A DNA stretch of 64,000 nucleotides from Geomonas oryzisoli (GCF_018986915.1 NZ_CP076723.1:3769501-3833500), one strand, 5' to 3'; shown: positions 1-9,370, counted from the stretch's first letter. Notes: generated by a model from the sequence alone, not told the origin. Translations and numbers: made by a program.

Positions 1-1165
1 CGTGCGCCACCTGCAGGCCGGTGTAGAACTTCTGGTCCATACCGTCGAAGGTGATCAGCAGGTCGCCGCCGTGCTGCGCGTTGAAGGACTCGTACTTGTC
101 GGAGAGGATCACGAACGGCTGCGGGTTGCCGCCGGCCGGGGTGAACTCAACCTGTGCACCCGGACCGTCGAAGCCCCTCATGAAGGGACGTACATCCATG
201 GTCGCTTCCATCACGGAGAGGAAGGCCCCGCCGGGAAGTGCGATGCGCTCGCCCTGACGGGCGTTCAGCTTGACCGGCGCGCCCCCCTTGCGATCACGCA
301 CGGTGAGGTGGTAGAGCGAACCCTCGTCGGACTGCCCGAAGCTGGACTGGTAGAAGGTGATCCCCTTGTAGGTAAGCGGATCGTTGACGATGATCGGGCG
401 GCTCTGGAAGCCCGGCACCGGTTTGCCGTTCTCCATGACGGTCAGGATGCTCTTGAATTCTTTCGGCGCGCCGGTGTCGTAATAGGAAACGGTGAACTTC
501 TCGCAGCGGACCTCGAAGCCCAGCGGGATCATCTTGCCGCTCTGGGTCTGCACCTGGGAAACGGCGCCACCCTCGGGGATGTTGGTGTAGGCCTTGTAAC
601 CGGCAAAGGAGCCGATCAGGGCCCCGATGAAGATGACGATGATGGAGAGGTGCACCACGTAGACGCCGAGGCGGCACCAGGGGCTCTTCTGCGCGAAGAG
701 GTGGTACTCGCCGTCCTTCTCGGTGACGACCGGTGCGGCGAACTCGCTGCGCAGGAATGCCTCCATGCGCGACTTGAGCTCATCCTTGGAACCCTTGAGC
801 TTCAGGTCCTTGACGTTGGGCAGCGACTTCTCGAAGTTGTCGTCCATGACCAGGACCGGCTCGGAAACGACCTTCCAGACGCGCGGCAGCCTCTTGATGG
901 AGCAGCAGATCAGGTTGAGGGTGAGCAGGTACAGCAGGAGGATGAACCACCAGGAGTGGTACATATCGAAGAAGCCCAGGGCACTGTACAGGCGGATCTT
1001 CGTCTCAGAGAGAGTCGCCAGGTATTCACGCTGCGGCCCCTGCTGGATGACGGTGCCGATGATCGATACCAGCGCGAGCCCGATCAGCAGGAAAATGGAA
1101 AGTTTCAAGGAACAGAAGAAATCCCAAACCTCTTGTGCAAATCCTCGTTTGTTCGTCGTTGTCAA
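1..1165 (-). CDS. resB: ResB, cytochrome c biogenesis (3' part cut by window edge)
   Basis: ResB partners CcsA in system II cytochrome c maturation, moving heme across the inner membrane and helping attach it to CXXCH motifs. The visible 388 residues begin with a cytoplasmic tail and a first membrane helix (SLKLSIFLLIGLALVSIIGT, about residues 18-40), and a ResB-typical stretch (DQKFYTGLQVA) lies near the window edge. No ATG fits. The TTG at 1165 has an SD-like GGGAG and opens the only frame matching ResB. A CcsA partner would be expected beyond the left edge. The gene lies downstream of a ppcA-like gene but behind that gene's terminator and its own candidate promoter. Family call firm, start less so. 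Confidence 0.85.
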   Translation of the reverse strand, partial: MTTTNKRGFAQEVWDFFCSLKLSIFLLIGLALVSIIGTVIQQGPQREYLATLSETKIRLYSALGFFDMYHSWWFILLLYLLTLNLICCSIKRLPRVWKVVSEPVLVMDDNFEKSLPNVKDLKLKGSKDELKSRMEAFLRSEFAAPVVTEKDGEYHLFAQKSPWCRLGVYVVHLSIIVIFIGALIGSFAGYKAYTNIPEGGAVSQVQTQSGKMIPLGFEVRCEKFTVSYYDTGAPKEFKSILTVMENGKPVPGFQSRPIIVNDPLTYKGITFYQSSFGQSDEGSLYHLTVRDRKGGAPVKLNARQGERIALPGGAFLSVMEATMDVRPFMRGFDGPGAQVEFTPAGGNPQPFVILSDKYESFNAQHGGDLLITFDGMDQKFYTGLQVAH

Positions 1166-1212
1166 GGCCGTCTCCCGGTAAGGTTATGTACAGCTGTCGT
1201 AGCAGGTTTGCC

Positions 1213-1240
1213 ATTATAGACAAATTGTCAATAAGCGCAA
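1213..1240 (-). promoter_or_regulatory. Candidate sigma70 promoter of resB with internal palindrome
   Basis: Read on the minus strand, a perfect -10 TATAAT (1213-1218) lies 16 bases from a weak -35 TTGCGC (1235-1240). The palindrome GACAA-A-TTGTC (1219-1229) sits in the spacer, where a repressor could act. It lies after the ppcA-like terminator, which supports separate transcription of resB. Sequence pattern only. Confidence 0.45.
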
Positions 1241-1267
1241 AACAAAAATTACGAATACACAACCAGA

Positions 1268-1300
1268 CAAAAAAAAGGGTAACAGGCGAACCTGTTACCC
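1268..1300 (-). terminator. Intrinsic terminator of the ppcA-like gene
   Basis: A perfect 10-bp stem (1277-1286 with 1291-1300) with a 4-base loop is followed on the minus strand by nine T residues (1268-1276). It lies 32 bases past the ppcA-like stop codon. Confidence 0.9.
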
Positions 1301-1332
1301 CTAACTCTGCAATTTGCTTCCCGTAAGGGAGA

Positions 1333-1602
1333 TTACTTCTTGTGGCACTCACCACACTTGGTCGGGCCGCCCTTGGCAGCGTGGCACTCTTTGCAAGCCT
1401 TGCCGTGTGCCGCATCCTTGTTGATAGCGATCTTGGTCGGTGCGCCGTCGCCGTGGCAGACTTTGCACTCGTTTTTGCCCTGGTGAGCCTTGTGGTTGAA
1501 GGTGACGTTGCCCATTTTTGCGGGGTAAACGACGGAATCAGCGGCCATTGCGGTAAAGGCAAAGGCGAGGGTCAGAGCTACTGCAGCGAAAACCTTTTTC
1601 AT
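1333..1602 (-). CDS. ppcA: Periplasmic triheme cytochrome c7, PpcA family
   Basis: This 89-residue protein has a cleavable signal peptide (about residues 1-20, ending TAMA) and three heme motifs: CKVCH, CKECH and CGECH. Its ending, GGPTKCGECHKK, is nearly the same as in PpcA-type cytochromes. The family carries electrons across the periplasm between inner-membrane quinol oxidases and outer-membrane conduits, so it is a plausible partner of the giant cytochromes further right. The ATG at 1602 has a strong SD (GGAGGG) 6-7 bases upstream. Geobacter genomes usually carry several paralogues (PpcA to PpcE), and I cannot say which this is. Confidence 0.93.
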   Translation of the reverse strand: MKKVFAAVALTLAFAFTAMAADSVVYPAKMGNVTFNHKAHQGKNECKVCHGDGAPTKIAINKDAAHGKACKECHAAKGGPTKCGECHKK

Positions 1603-1641
1603 GAGTGTTCCCTCCATTTTTTTGAGACTGAAAACGGGCCG

Positions 1642-1670
1642 AAGGTATACAAACCGGGGCTCATTGTCAA
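1642..1670 (-). promoter_or_regulatory. Candidate promoter of the ppcA-like gene
   Basis: On the minus strand a perfect -35 TTGACA (1665-1670) is followed by two possible -10 boxes: TATACC with a 15-base spacer (1644-1649) or TACCTT with 17 (1642-1647). It lies 40-68 bases before the start codon. The -35 is convincing, the -10 is not. Confidence 0.45.
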
Positions 1671-1693
1671 GGAAAATCAACTGCAAACGGGCA

Positions 1694-2200
1694 TCACTTC
1701 TGCAGTGCGGCCTGCAGCGCCCGGTCCTTTTCTTCCACCTCTTCGGCCATGCGCGTCTTGTAGGCGACGAACTTCCCGCGCAGTTCGGGGCAGGACAGGG
1801 AGAGCATCTGCACCGCGAGCAGACCTGCGTTCTTGGCGCCCGCCTTACCGATGGCCATGGTGGCGACCGGCATGCCGCCGGGCATCTGCACCATGGCATA
1901 GAGCGCGTCCACGCCGTTCAGTGCCCCGCCCGGCATGGGGACGGCGATGACGGGGAGCGGCGTTTCCGCGGCGACGACGCCGGCCAGGTGGGCGGCCATG
2001 CCGGCTGCGGCGATGATGACCTGGATGCCGCGCCCTTCCGCCTCGCGGGTGAGCTTGGAGGTCTTGGCGGGGGAGCGGTGTGCCGAGGAAACGTGCATCT
2101 CGTAGGGGACGCCGAATTCGGTAAGAACCCTGGCCGTCTCCTCCATGGTGGTCAGGTCGGAGTCGCTTCCCATCAGAATCAAAACGGTCGGATTAGACAT
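1694..2200 (-). CDS. purE: N5-carboxyaminoimidazole ribonucleotide mutase
   Basis: PurE converts N5-CAIR to CAIR in de novo purine synthesis. The 168-residue length is normal for class I PurE. The signature segments are present: MGSDSDLTTM near the N-terminus, SSAHRSP (the catalytic His region), AAAGMAAHLAG and PMPGG. The ATG at 2200 has an AAGGAGAAAC ribosome site. It is the last of three purine genes read in the order purH, purD, purE, separated from purD by about 265 bases of repeat sequence (2233-2459). No PurK is visible in the window. Confidence 0.96.
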   Translation of the reverse strand: MSNPTVLILMGSDSDLTTMEETARVLTEFGVPYEMHVSSAHRSPAKTSKLTREAEGRGIQVIIAAAGMAAHLAGVVAAETPLPVIAVPMPGGALNGVDALYAMVQMPGGMPVATMAIGKAGAKNAGLLAVQMLSLSCPELRGKFVAYKTRMAEEVEEKDRALQAALQK

Positions 2201-2232
2201 AGTTTCTCCTTGAAGAAAAAAATAAAACCATT

Positions 2233-2459
2233 GGCCACGGAGAAAATCTGAGGAAATCTGAGAACTGCAAAAAATACTAACGGGTAAAACCTTTAAAACC
2301 GGTAGCCACGGAGCAAATCGGAGAACACCTGAGAGAACCAAGTCTTGTTTAAAGCAAAAGAAGTGGTTTTCGCAGACTTCCTCAGATTGCCTCCGTGGCT
2401 AATGATTTTTCTGTTTTCTCCGAAGTTCTCAGATTTTCTCCGTGGCCAATGGTTTTGGA
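2233..2459. repeat. Paired inverted intergenic repeat, family R1, copy cluster 1
   Basis: Two forward half-units begin with GCCACGGAG (about 2233-2264, and a degenerate one 2305-2337). Two reverse half-units end in CTCCGTGGC (2372-2400 and 2415-2447). Forward and reverse halves can pair into long stems. The same unit, GCCACGGAGAAAATCTGAGG and its complement, recurs at 5504-5589, 7907-8073 and 9549-9735. It fills the purE-purD gap. Confidence 0.85.
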
Positions 2460-2465
2460 TTTGGT

Positions 2466-3737
2466 TTAACGGTTCATGGCCTTGGCGCCGATGTCTTTTC
2501 TGTGGTGCATGCCGGGCCAGGTGATGAGCTTCACGCCGCTGTAGGCGCGATCAATCGCTTCTTTGACGGTGGCACCGAGGGCGGTGACGCCGAGAACACG
2601 GCCGCCGTTGGTGACGATGGCGTCGCCGCTTGCCTTGGTGCCGGCATGGAACACGACCAGGTCCTCGACCTTGGCCGCCTCGGCAAGCCCCTCGATGACG
2701 TCGCCCTTCCTGTAGTCGGCGGGATAGCCTTCCGCCGCCAGCACCACGCAGACCGCGGCCTTGTCGTGCCACTCGATTTCGACCCCTTCCAGGCTGCCGG
2801 AGGCGACGGCCATCAGGATGGGGACGATGTCGGACTTCATGCGCATCAGAAGCGGCTGGCACTCCGGATCGCCGAAGCGCGCGTTGAACTCGAGGGTCTT
2901 GACGGAGTCGCCGTCGATCATGAGGCCCGCGTAGAGAACGCCCTGGTAGCGGCGACCTTCCGCCTTCATGCCGTCCACGGTGCGGCGCATGACTTCGGCC
3001 ATGGCCTTCTCGTGGATGAGAGGGGTGACTACCGGAGCCGGGGAGTAGGCGCCCATGCCGCCGGTGTTGGGGCCCTTGTCGCCGTCGAAGACGGCCTTGT
3101 GGTCCTGGGCGGAAGCAAGCGGGATGATGCGCTCGCCGTCGGTGAAGGCGAGGAAGGACGCCTCCTCCCCTTTCAGGAACTCCTCGATGACCACGCGGGA
3201 GCCCGCGGCACCGAAGGCGTTACCGGAAAGCATGTCGGTGACGGCTTCCACCGCCTCGTCGCGGGTCTGGGCGATGATGACCCCTTTGCCCGCGGCAAGA
3301 CCGTCGGCCTTGATGACGATGGGGATCCCGGTTTTGTCGATGAAATCGATAGCGGCCGGCACCTCGGTGAAGACGCCGTAAGCCGCGGTCGGGACGTTGT
3401 ACTTCTGCATCAGGTCCTTGGAGAACGCCTTGGACGCCTCGATGATGGCGGCGTTCTTACGGGCGCCGAAGGCTTTGAGACCGTTCTCCTCGAAAAGGTC
3501 GACCAGGCCCAGCGACAGCGGCAGTTCCGGGCCGACCACGGTCAGTTCCACCCCTTCCTTCTTGGCGAAGTCGAGCAGTCCCTGGAGATTGTCCACGGCG
3601 ATGTCCACGTTTTCAGCCAGCCCCGCCGTGCCCGGGTTGCCCGGTGCGCAGAACACCTTCTCCACCAGCGGGGACTGGGCGATCTTCCAGACCAGCGCGT
3701 GCTCGCGCCCGCCGCTGCCTACAACCAATACCTTCAT
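2466..3737 (-). CDS. purD: Phosphoribosylamine-glycine ligase (GAR synthetase)
   Basis: PurD joins glycine to phosphoribosylamine with ATP, the second step of purine synthesis. The 423-residue protein starts with the family's MKVLVVGSGGREHALVWK, has the ATP-grasp core (VIKADGLAAGKGV, then EEFLKGEEAS) and ends with the C-terminal PurD domain. I chose the ATG at 3737. An upstream in-frame ATG at 3776 would translate repeat DNA and add 13 residues unlike PurD. It sits between purH and purE in one direction, with repeat sequence on both sides. Confidence 0.97.
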   Translation of the reverse strand: MKVLVVGSGGREHALVWKIAQSPLVEKVFCAPGNPGTAGLAENVDIAVDNLQGLLDFAKKEGVELTVVGPELPLSLGLVDLFEENGLKAFGARKNAAIIEASKAFSKDLMQKYNVPTAAYGVFTEVPAAIDFIDKTGIPIVIKADGLAAGKGVIIAQTRDEAVEAVTDMLSGNAFGAAGSRVVIEEFLKGEEASFLAFTDGERIIPLASAQDHKAVFDGDKGPNTGGMGAYSPAPVVTPLIHEKAMAEVMRRTVDGMKAEGRRYQGVLYAGLMIDGDSVKTLEFNARFGDPECQPLLMRMKSDIVPILMAVASGSLEGVEIEWHDKAAVCVVLAAEGYPADYRKGDVIEGLAEAAKVEDLVVFHAGTKASGDAIVTNGGRVLGVTALGATVKEAIDRAYSGVKLITWPGMHHRKDIGAKAMNR

Positions 3738-3752
3738 ATAAACTCCTTTATT

Positions 3753-3910
3753 CAATTGACAATGGACAATTGACAATTGACAACGAAAACCTTAGCTGCG
3801 AACAACAAGGTAAGACAGACAATAAGAGCAAACTGTCGCCCCCTGTAAAAAATGACAATGGACAAAAGACGGTGAGGCGTTGTCAATTGTCCATTGTCAA
3901 TTGTCAATTG
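3753..3910. repeat. Paired inverted repeat, family R2 (TTGACAAT units)
   Basis: A forward array of CAATTGACAATGGACAATTG type (3753-3784) and its reverse-complementary counterpart (3879-3910) frame the purH-purD gap. A partial unit lies at about 3851-3870. The two 32-base arms are made of the same heptamer-like units in slightly different order, so they pair almost completely. The reverse arm ends next to the purH stop codon. Confidence 0.8.
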
Positions 3911-3911
3911 A

Positions 3912-5474
3912 TTAGTGCCTGAAGTGCCTCATCCCGGTGAAGACCATGGCGATGTTGTGCTCGTCGGCGGCGGCGATGACTTCGGCGTCGCGCATGGAGC
4001 CGCCCGGCTGGATGACGGCGGTGACGCCGACGCTGGCGGCGTTGTCCAGGCCGTCACGGAACGGGAAGAAGGCGTCGGAGGCCATGACGGCACCCTGGAC
4101 CGGAATCCCGGCATGCTCGGCCTTGATGGCGGCGATGCGGGCGGAGTTGACGCGGCTCATCTGGCCGGCGCCCACGCCGACGGTGGCGTTGCTGCGACCG
4201 TAGACGATGGCGTTGGACTTCACGAACTTGGCGACGCGCCAGGTAAAAAGGAGGTCTTCCATCTCCTGGTCGGTCGGCGCGCGCTTGGTCACCACCTTGA
4301 GCTCGGTAAAGAGGTCGAGGTCGGCATCCTGCACCAGCATGCCGCCGTTGACGCGTTTGAAGTCGTAGCGGGCAGCGGGCTGCTCGGGCCAGAAGCCGCA
4401 CTCCATGAGGCGGACGTTCTTCTTGGCGGCGACGATCTCGCTGGCGGCCTCGGTGACCTTGGGAGCGATGATCACCTCGACGAACTGGCGCTCCACGATG
4501 GCGCGCGCGGTGGTCTCGTCGAGCTCGCGGTTGAAGGCGATGATGCCGCCGAAGGCGGACTCGGGGTCGGTCTTGTAGGCGAGGTCGTAAGCTTCCATGA
4601 TGTTGCCGGCAACGGCGACGCCGCAGGGGTTGGCGTGCTTCACGATGACGCAGGCGGGCTGGTCGAACTGCTTCACGCACTCAAGCGCCGCATCGGTGTC
4701 ACCGATGTTGTTGTAGGAGAGTTCCTTGCCCTGAATCTGGCGCGCGGTGGAGATGGAAGCCTCCTTGGCCCCCTTCTCGACGTAGAAGGCGCCGGACTGG
4801 TGCGGGTTCTCGCCGTAGCGCATCCCCTGGGCCAGCTGGTACTGCAGGGTCAGGGTGTCCGGGTACTTGGCGACGCCTTCGCCGGTGCGGGCGCCGAGCC
4901 AGTTGGAGATGGCGCCGTCGTAGGCGGCGGTGTGCTGGTACACCTTGACGGCGAGGCGGAAGTTGGTCTCACGGGAGACGCTGCCGCCGCTGGCCTTCAT
5001 CTCGTCCAGGACGAGCGCATAGTCGGCGCAGTCGACGATGACGGTAACGTCGCGGTTGTTCTTGGCAGCGGAACGGAGCATGGTCGGGCCGCCGATATCG
5101 ATGTTCTCGATGGCGTCTTCCATGGTGCAGTCTTCCTTGGCCACGGTCGCCTCGAACGGGTAGAGGTTGACCACCACCATGTCGATCGGCTCGATGCCGT
5201 GCTCCTGCATCTTGGCCACGTGCGCCGGGTTCTCCCTCATGCCGAGGATGCCGCCGTGCACCTTCGGGTGCAGCGTCTTGACCCTGCCGTCCAGCATCTC
5301 GGGGAAACCGGTGAACTCGGAGACGTCCTTCACCGGGATGCCTGCATCACGCAGCAGTTTTGCGGTGCCGCCGGTGGAGAGGATCTCCACACCGTAGCCG
5401 GCCAACGCCCGGGAAAATTCCACCACTCCAGTCTTCTCCGACACGCTTACCAGCGCGCGCCCAATCTTTGCCAT
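3912..5474 (-). CDS. purH: Bifunctional AICAR transformylase / IMP cyclohydrolase
   Basis: PurH performs the last two steps to IMP. The 520-residue length is typical. The N-terminal IMP cyclohydrolase (MGS-like) domain has [21 protein letters not shown] and [16 protein letters not shown]. The transformylase domain has [25 protein letters not shown] and the C-terminal RDGLDNAA segment. The ATG at 5474 follows a good SD, AAGGAGCGAGC. It is the first purine gene in the direction of transcription. An R1 repeat lies immediately upstream, so any promoter must lie in or beyond that repeat. Confidence 0.97.
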   Translation of the reverse strand: MAKIGRALVSVSEKTGVVEFSRALAGYGVEILSTGGTAKLLRDAGIPVKDVSEFTGFPEMLDGRVKTLHPKVHGGILGMRENPAHVAKMQEHGIEPIDMVVVNLYPFEATVAKEDCTMEDAIENIDIGGPTMLRSAAKNNRDVTVIVDCADYALVLDEMKASGGSVSRETNFRLAVKVYQHTAAYDGAISNWLGARTGEGVAKYPDTLTLQYQLAQGMRYGENPHQSGAFYVEKGAKEASISTARQIQGKELSYNNIGDTDAALECVKQFDQPACVIVKHANPCGVAVAGNIMEAYDLAYKTDPESAFGGIIAFNRELDETTARAIVERQFVEVIIAPKVTEAASEIVAAKKNVRLMECGFWPEQPAARYDFKRVNGGMLVQDADLDLFTELKVVTKRAPTDQEMEDLLFTWRVAKFVKSNAIVYGRSNATVGVGAGQMSRVNSARIAAIKAEHAGIPVQGAVMASDAFFPFRDGLDNAASVGVTAVIQPGGSMRDAEVIAAADEHNIAMVFTGMRHFRH

Positions 5475-5503
5475 TGCTCGCTCCTTTTTGTAGAACCAAA
5501 ATT

Positions 5504-5589
5504 GCCACGGAGAAAATCTGAGAAAATCCGAGAAAACCTTCAGAAGAGGTTCAGTCCTTCTCAGATATCCTCAGATTTTCTCCGTGGCT
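5504..5589. repeat. Paired inverted repeat R1, copy cluster 2
   Basis: One forward half (5504-5539) and one reverse half (5558-5589) are separated by about 18 bases. This is the simplest and most hairpin-like copy of the R1 family. It occupies nearly all of the gap between the purH start and the stop of the upstream DUF4445 gene. Confidence 0.85.
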
Positions 5590-5596
5590 AAAGTCT

Positions 5597-6850
5597 TTAG
5601 GGTTTCGGGAAATCTATATTGGCCAGGAAGTGCTTTTCGAAGAGCGGTGTGCCGGAAAGGGGAATGACACGGACCTTTTGCGCCAGGTGTTCCATCCGTT
5701 CGCAGCCATCCGCGTCGACCAGCACGCGCTCCACGCCGGCCAGCGCCCCTTCCTTGATAAATCCGGTGATTCTTACCATTTTTTCGTTGAAAATTCCAAC
5801 CTTTTTTAGCACATCCGGCGACAGCACGGCGCCGAAGGAACCGGTCAGCACCACCCGCGCAACGTCGTCCATGGACAGGTTCGCCTTGCCCAGGAGGATC
5901 TCCATGCCGCCGCGCATCGCCCCCTTGGCGAGCTGCAGTGCCCGGATGTCCTCCTGGTCGAGATAAACGAAACTTTTGGCGTCCCGGTGCAGCACGAAGG
6001 CGGGGATTGCGTTCACCTCCTGCACCCGGTTGCCCAGGTTGGAGTCGATCTCGGCAGCGGGGAGGAGCCTGCCGGTTGGATCGATGACGCCCTGCTCCAA
6101 AAGGGCAGCCACCGTGTCCAGGACGCCCGTACCGCAAATACCGCAGGGGGGAGCGCCGGCGATGGTGAATAAAAGAAGCCTGTCCCCTTTTATCTCGACC
6201 CCGCTCACCGCACCGGGTAGCGCGGCCATGCCGCACTTGAGGTTGCCACCTTCGAAGGCGGGACCGGCCGCGGCCGAGGTGGCGAGGTAACGCTCGCCGT
6301 CGAAAAGGGCGATCTCGGCGTTGGTGCCGACGTCCAGGAAGAGGGTTCCGGGTGCGGGCGCCTCAGGCAGTCCGAAGAGAAAGGCAAGAAGGTCGCCGCC
6401 GACGAACCCGCCCGGAAGCGGCAGCAGGTAGCACGGATAGTCGCGGCTCCAGCCAAGGTCGAGGGTGGTTACGGATTTTCCGGCGGAAAAGAGGGGGCGA
6501 AACGGAGGATGGGCCAACGACTCTACCGGCAGGGCCAGGGCGATGGTTTCCATGGAGGGGTTGCCGGCGATGGCCACTTGAACAAGATCTGCGGGCGACG
6601 CCCCGGCCTGGTCCAACAGCACACCGGTCATGCGATCCATCTCGGCGGCCAGGACGGACTGCATCGCGCGCAGGGTTTCGGGATCTTCCCCGGCGGTGAG
6701 GCGGGCGAGGACGTCGGCTCCCCAGCGGCGCTGGGGATTCATGGCGCCGGTGACGGCCAGCCGTTCTCCGGTGGCCTGATCGACAAGCGACGCAGCTATG
6801 GTGGTGGTGCCCAGGTCGAAAGCGGCGGCGAGCCCCCTAGACGAAGACAA
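5597..6850 (-). CDS. ASKHA-fold DUF4445 protein (RACo C-terminal-like ATPase)
   Basis: The 417-residue product starts with an ATPase phosphate loop, [12 protein letters not shown] (about residues 10-21), and carries [24 protein letters not shown] and VVLTGSFGA, the segments of the DUF4445/ASKHA fold. In RACo proteins this fold uses ATP to reactivate corrinoid methyltransferases. Here the N-terminal 2Fe-2S ferredoxin domain is missing, so a role in corrinoid activation is only a possibility. The only sensible start is TTG at 6850, with GGGGGAG six bases upstream. It lies inside the end of selD (14-base overlap), which implies translational coupling to selD. Confidence 0.75.
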   Translation of the reverse strand: MSSSRGLAAAFDLGTTTIAASLVDQATGERLAVTGAMNPQRRWGADVLARLTAGEDPETLRAMQSVLAAEMDRMTGVLLDQAGASPADLVQVAIAGNPSMETIALALPVESLAHPPFRPLFSAGKSVTTLDLGWSRDYPCYLLPLPGGFVGGDLLAFLFGLPEAPAPGTLFLDVGTNAEIALFDGERYLATSAAAGPAFEGGNLKCGMAALPGAVSGVEIKGDRLLLFTIAGAPPCGICGTGVLDTVAALLEQGVIDPTGRLLPAAEIDSNLGNRVQEVNAIPAFVLHRDAKSFVYLDQEDIRALQLAKGAMRGGMEILLGKANLSMDDVARVVLTGSFGAVLSPDVLKKVGIFNEKMVRITGFIKEGALAGVERVLVDADGCERMEHLAQKVRVIPLSGTPLFEKHFLANIDFPKP

Positions 6851-7868
6851 TGGCGCTCCCCCCGGCGGGCTCGACCTCGCCGATCGCTGCGGCGAAGAGG
6901 CCGGACTCATCGGCACGGGCAAGGAAATCACGGGCGTCGTCGGGGGCAAGAGAGATGAGGAGTCCCCCGGAGGTCTGCGGGTCGAAGAGCGGCAGCAAGG
7001 CATCGCCGCCGGAGCCGATGACGTGGGACTCGTAATGCTGGCGATTGCGGTAGCAGCCGGCGGGGACCATGCCGTCGTCGATGAGGGCCGGGACGCCGGA
7101 CATGATGGGCACCCGGGAGAGTTCGATGCGGAAGGTTACCTTGGCGCCGAGCGCCATCTCGCAGGCGTGGCCGATGAAACCGAAACCGGTCACGTCGGTG
7201 GCGGCAGTAGCGTTGCAGGCGACCATCAGTTCGCACGCCTTGGCGTTGAGCGCTGTCATCCAGCCGATCGCTTCCTGTGCCAGGGCGCCGTCGATCATCT
7301 CCGCCTTGATGGCGGTGGAGACGATGCCGGTCCCGAGCGGCTTGGTAAGGATGAGGACGTCCCCGGGGCGGGCGGTGCAGTTTCTCACGATGCGGGAGGG
7401 ATCGATGAGGCCGGTGACCGCGAGGCCGAATTTCAGCTCGTCGTCTTCGACGGTATGGCCGCCGACCAGGCAGCAACCCGCCTCCTTGAGCGCATCGGAA
7501 CCGCCGGCGAGGATCGCGGCCAGCACCGGGGTCGGCAGCGAGCAGGCCGGGAAGAAGGCGAGGTTCATCGCCGTCACCGGTTTGCCGCCCATGGCGTAGA
7601 CGTCGGAGAGAGCGTTGGCCGCGGCGATGCGGCCGAAGGTAAAGGGATCATCCACCAGCGGCGTGATGATGTCGGTCGTCTCCACCAGGGCAAGGCTTTC
7701 CCCTATGCGGTAGATCCCCGCATCCTCGGCGCCCTCGACACCCACGATGAGGTTGGGGTCGTCCGAGCGGGTTATGTCGCGGATGGCATCTTCCAGGCCC
7801 GCCGGGCCCAGTTTGGCAGCTCAACCCGCCGCCTGCACCATCGTTGTAAGACGTACCTTGTCAGTCAT
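6837..7868 (-). CDS. selD: Selenide, water dikinase, itself a selenoprotein
   Basis: SelD makes selenophosphate from selenide and ATP, the selenium donor for selenocysteine tRNA. The 343-residue frame is interrupted only by TGA at codon 16 (7821-7823), exactly at the catalytic Cys/Sec of the family, and the required Lys follows at codon 19. Read-through as selenocysteine restores full length. Downstream are [28 protein letters not shown], the glycine-rich ATP segment [12 protein letters not shown] and [15 protein letters not shown]-like hairpin lies just after the TGA. The ATG at 7868 has AGGGGTG upstream. Ordinary gene callers will truncate it to an internal start near 7745. Confidence 0.95.
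7793..7811 (-). promoter_or_regulatory. Bacterial SECIS-like hairpin in selD
   Basis: On the minus strand an 8-bp stem (CTGGGCCC with GGGCCTGG, two wobble pairs) carries a GGC loop. It begins nine bases after the in-frame TGA, so the loop starts 17 bases downstream. This fits the bacterial SECIS pattern of a short stem with a GG-containing apical loop, which SelB binds. Confidence 0.75.
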
Positions 7869-7906
7869 AAACACCCCTAAACTCAAATTCACAAACAAGA
7901 CCGTTA

Positions 7907-8073
7907 GCCACGGAGAAAATCTGAGGAAATCTGAGAACGGCAACAACCAGAACAAAACCTTTCACAAGGAGAACATCTGGGGAAATCTGCGTCAAAGGAA
8001 CGAGAACTGCTTTTGGTTTCACCAATCAAAAGCCTTTGGCTTTCTCCGAAGTTCTCAGATTTTCTCCGTGGCC
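7907..8073. repeat. Paired inverted repeat R1, copy cluster 3
   Basis: A forward half lies at 7907-7937, a degenerate forward half at about 7964-7990 and a reverse half at 8041-8073. It fills the gap between the selD start and the alr stop. Nothing else is recognisable in this gap. Confidence 0.85.
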
Positions 8074-8091
8074 AAAGGTTTTGTTCTGGCT

Positions 8092-9231
8092 TTACCCAAT
8101 ATACACCCTGCGCACGCGGCGGGTGGCGATGCCGCACATGATCTCGTAAGGGATGGTGCCGGCTTTCTGGGCCAGTTCCTCGGCTGAGATGCGGTCGCCC
8201 ATGGGGTCGGGTCCCAGGAGTGTCACGTCATCCCCCACGGCAACCCCCTCGATATCGGTCACGTCGAGCATGATCCAGTCCATGCAGACGGTGCCGGCAA
8301 CGCGCGCCCGCTGGCCGCGGATCAGCGCCTCACCCTTGTTGGTGAGACTGCGGCAATAACCGTCGGCGTAGCCCACGGGAACGCTGGCGATGAGCGCACG
8401 CTTGTCGGCGACGTAGCGCCTGCCGTAGCTGATGCTGGTCCCAGGCTCCACCCATTTGAGCATGGCCACCCGGCTCTTCAGCTTCATGACCGGCAACGCT
8501 GAGTTTTCATCGGCGAAATCGCGGCTGGGCGCGGCGCCGTAGAGGATGATGCCCGGCCGTACCAGGTTGCAAAAGGGTAGATCGGCGGCGAGAATGGCGG
8601 CGCTGTTGGCGACATGGACATAACGGGGATCGAATCCCTGGCGCCTCGCCTCGACGACTGCGGCGTTGAAGCGCTCGGCCTGAAGCTTGGTGAAGGCGAG
8701 GCCGTCCGGATCGAGCTCGTCGGCACTGGCGAAGTGGGAGAAGATCCCTTCCATCTCCAGGTTCTTGAACTGCTTCAACTGCTCGAGGAATTCGGGCACG
8801 TTGTCCCAGGTGACGCCGAGGCGTCCCATGCCGGTATCGACCTTCAGGTGGATCTTCGCCTTGCGGTAGCACTTTATCTCCAGGGCCGCCCGGTCGAGCG
8901 CGGCCGCCTGCTCCAGCGAGTAGAGCGCGGTGGAGATGTTCAACCCGATGCAGCGCCTCTCCTCGCCGGGATAGACCCCGCCCAGGATAAGCACCGGCCG
9001 GTAGATGCCGCTCATGCGCAGTTGCACGCCCTCCGCCAGGAAGGCAACGGCGAAGGCGTCCACCCCGAGCTTCTCCAGCTCCTCGGAAACGTACTGGAAA
9101 CCGTGGCCGTAGGCATCAGCCTTGACCACGGCAAGAATGCCGCACCCCTGGGGCACCTTCTTCTGGACCAACCCGAAGTTGTGCCTGAGTGCGGCGAGAT
9201 CTATCTCGACCACCGTCGGACGACTGTCCAT
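8092..9231 (-). CDS. alr: Alanine racemase
   Basis: This PLP enzyme interconverts L- and D-alanine for peptidoglycan. The 379 residues include the PLP-lysine motif [11 protein letters not shown] (Lys37), the barrel segments [12 protein letters not shown] and NSAAILA, and the C-terminal catalytic tyrosine region [10 protein letters not shown]. The last residues, RVRRVYIG, match the usual Alr end. The ATG at 9231 has only a weak SD (GGGAT). It lies upstream of selD in the same direction, with an R1 repeat between, so co-transcription is possible but not shown. Confidence 0.96.
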   Translation of the reverse strand: MDSRPTVVEIDLAALRHNFGLVQKKVPQGCGILAVVKADAYGHGFQYVSEELEKLGVDAFAVAFLAEGVQLRMSGIYRPVLILGGVYPGEERRCIGLNISTALYSLEQAAALDRAALEIKCYRKAKIHLKVDTGMGRLGVTWDNVPEFLEQLKQFKNLEMEGIFSHFASADELDPDGLAFTKLQAERFNAAVVEARRQGFDPRYVHVANSAAILAADLPFCNLVRPGIILYGAAPSRDFADENSALPVMKLKSRVAMLKWVEPGTSISYGRRYVADKRALIASVPVGYADGYCRSLTNKGEALIRGQRARVAGTVCMDWIMLDVTDIEGVAVGDDVTLLGPDPMGDRISAEELAQKAGTIPYEIMCGIATRRVRRVYIG

Positions 9232-9341
9232 CGCGAAATCCCGTATCGGTATATCTGAATGAAATCAGGCCGGGACAGTCCCGGCCACAGATTTTTCTAC
9301 CACTTTAGCCCTTGAGTGTAAAGGCAAAAACCCGAAAGCGA

Positions 9342-9370
9342 TTGACTTTGCAAGAGGATTCCATTATGTT
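9342..9370 (+). promoter_or_regulatory. Candidate sigma70 promoter of the thiamine unit
   Basis: TTGACT (9342-9347), a 17-base spacer and TATGTT (9365-9370) lie about 18 bases before the TPP aptamer. The position is right for a leader transcript that includes the whole riboswitch. Confidence 0.6.

Noticed and set aside
5597-7003. Longer DUF4445 protein starting at 7003 inside selD
   Set aside because: The added segment is a Pro/Ser/Arg-rich out-of-frame reading of selD. The ATPase fold begins right after the TTG at 6850.
6837-7868. selD as a pseudogene because of the in-frame TGA
   Set aside because: The TGA is exactly at the catalytic selenocysteine position, the rest of the frame is intact and a SECIS-like hairpin follows.
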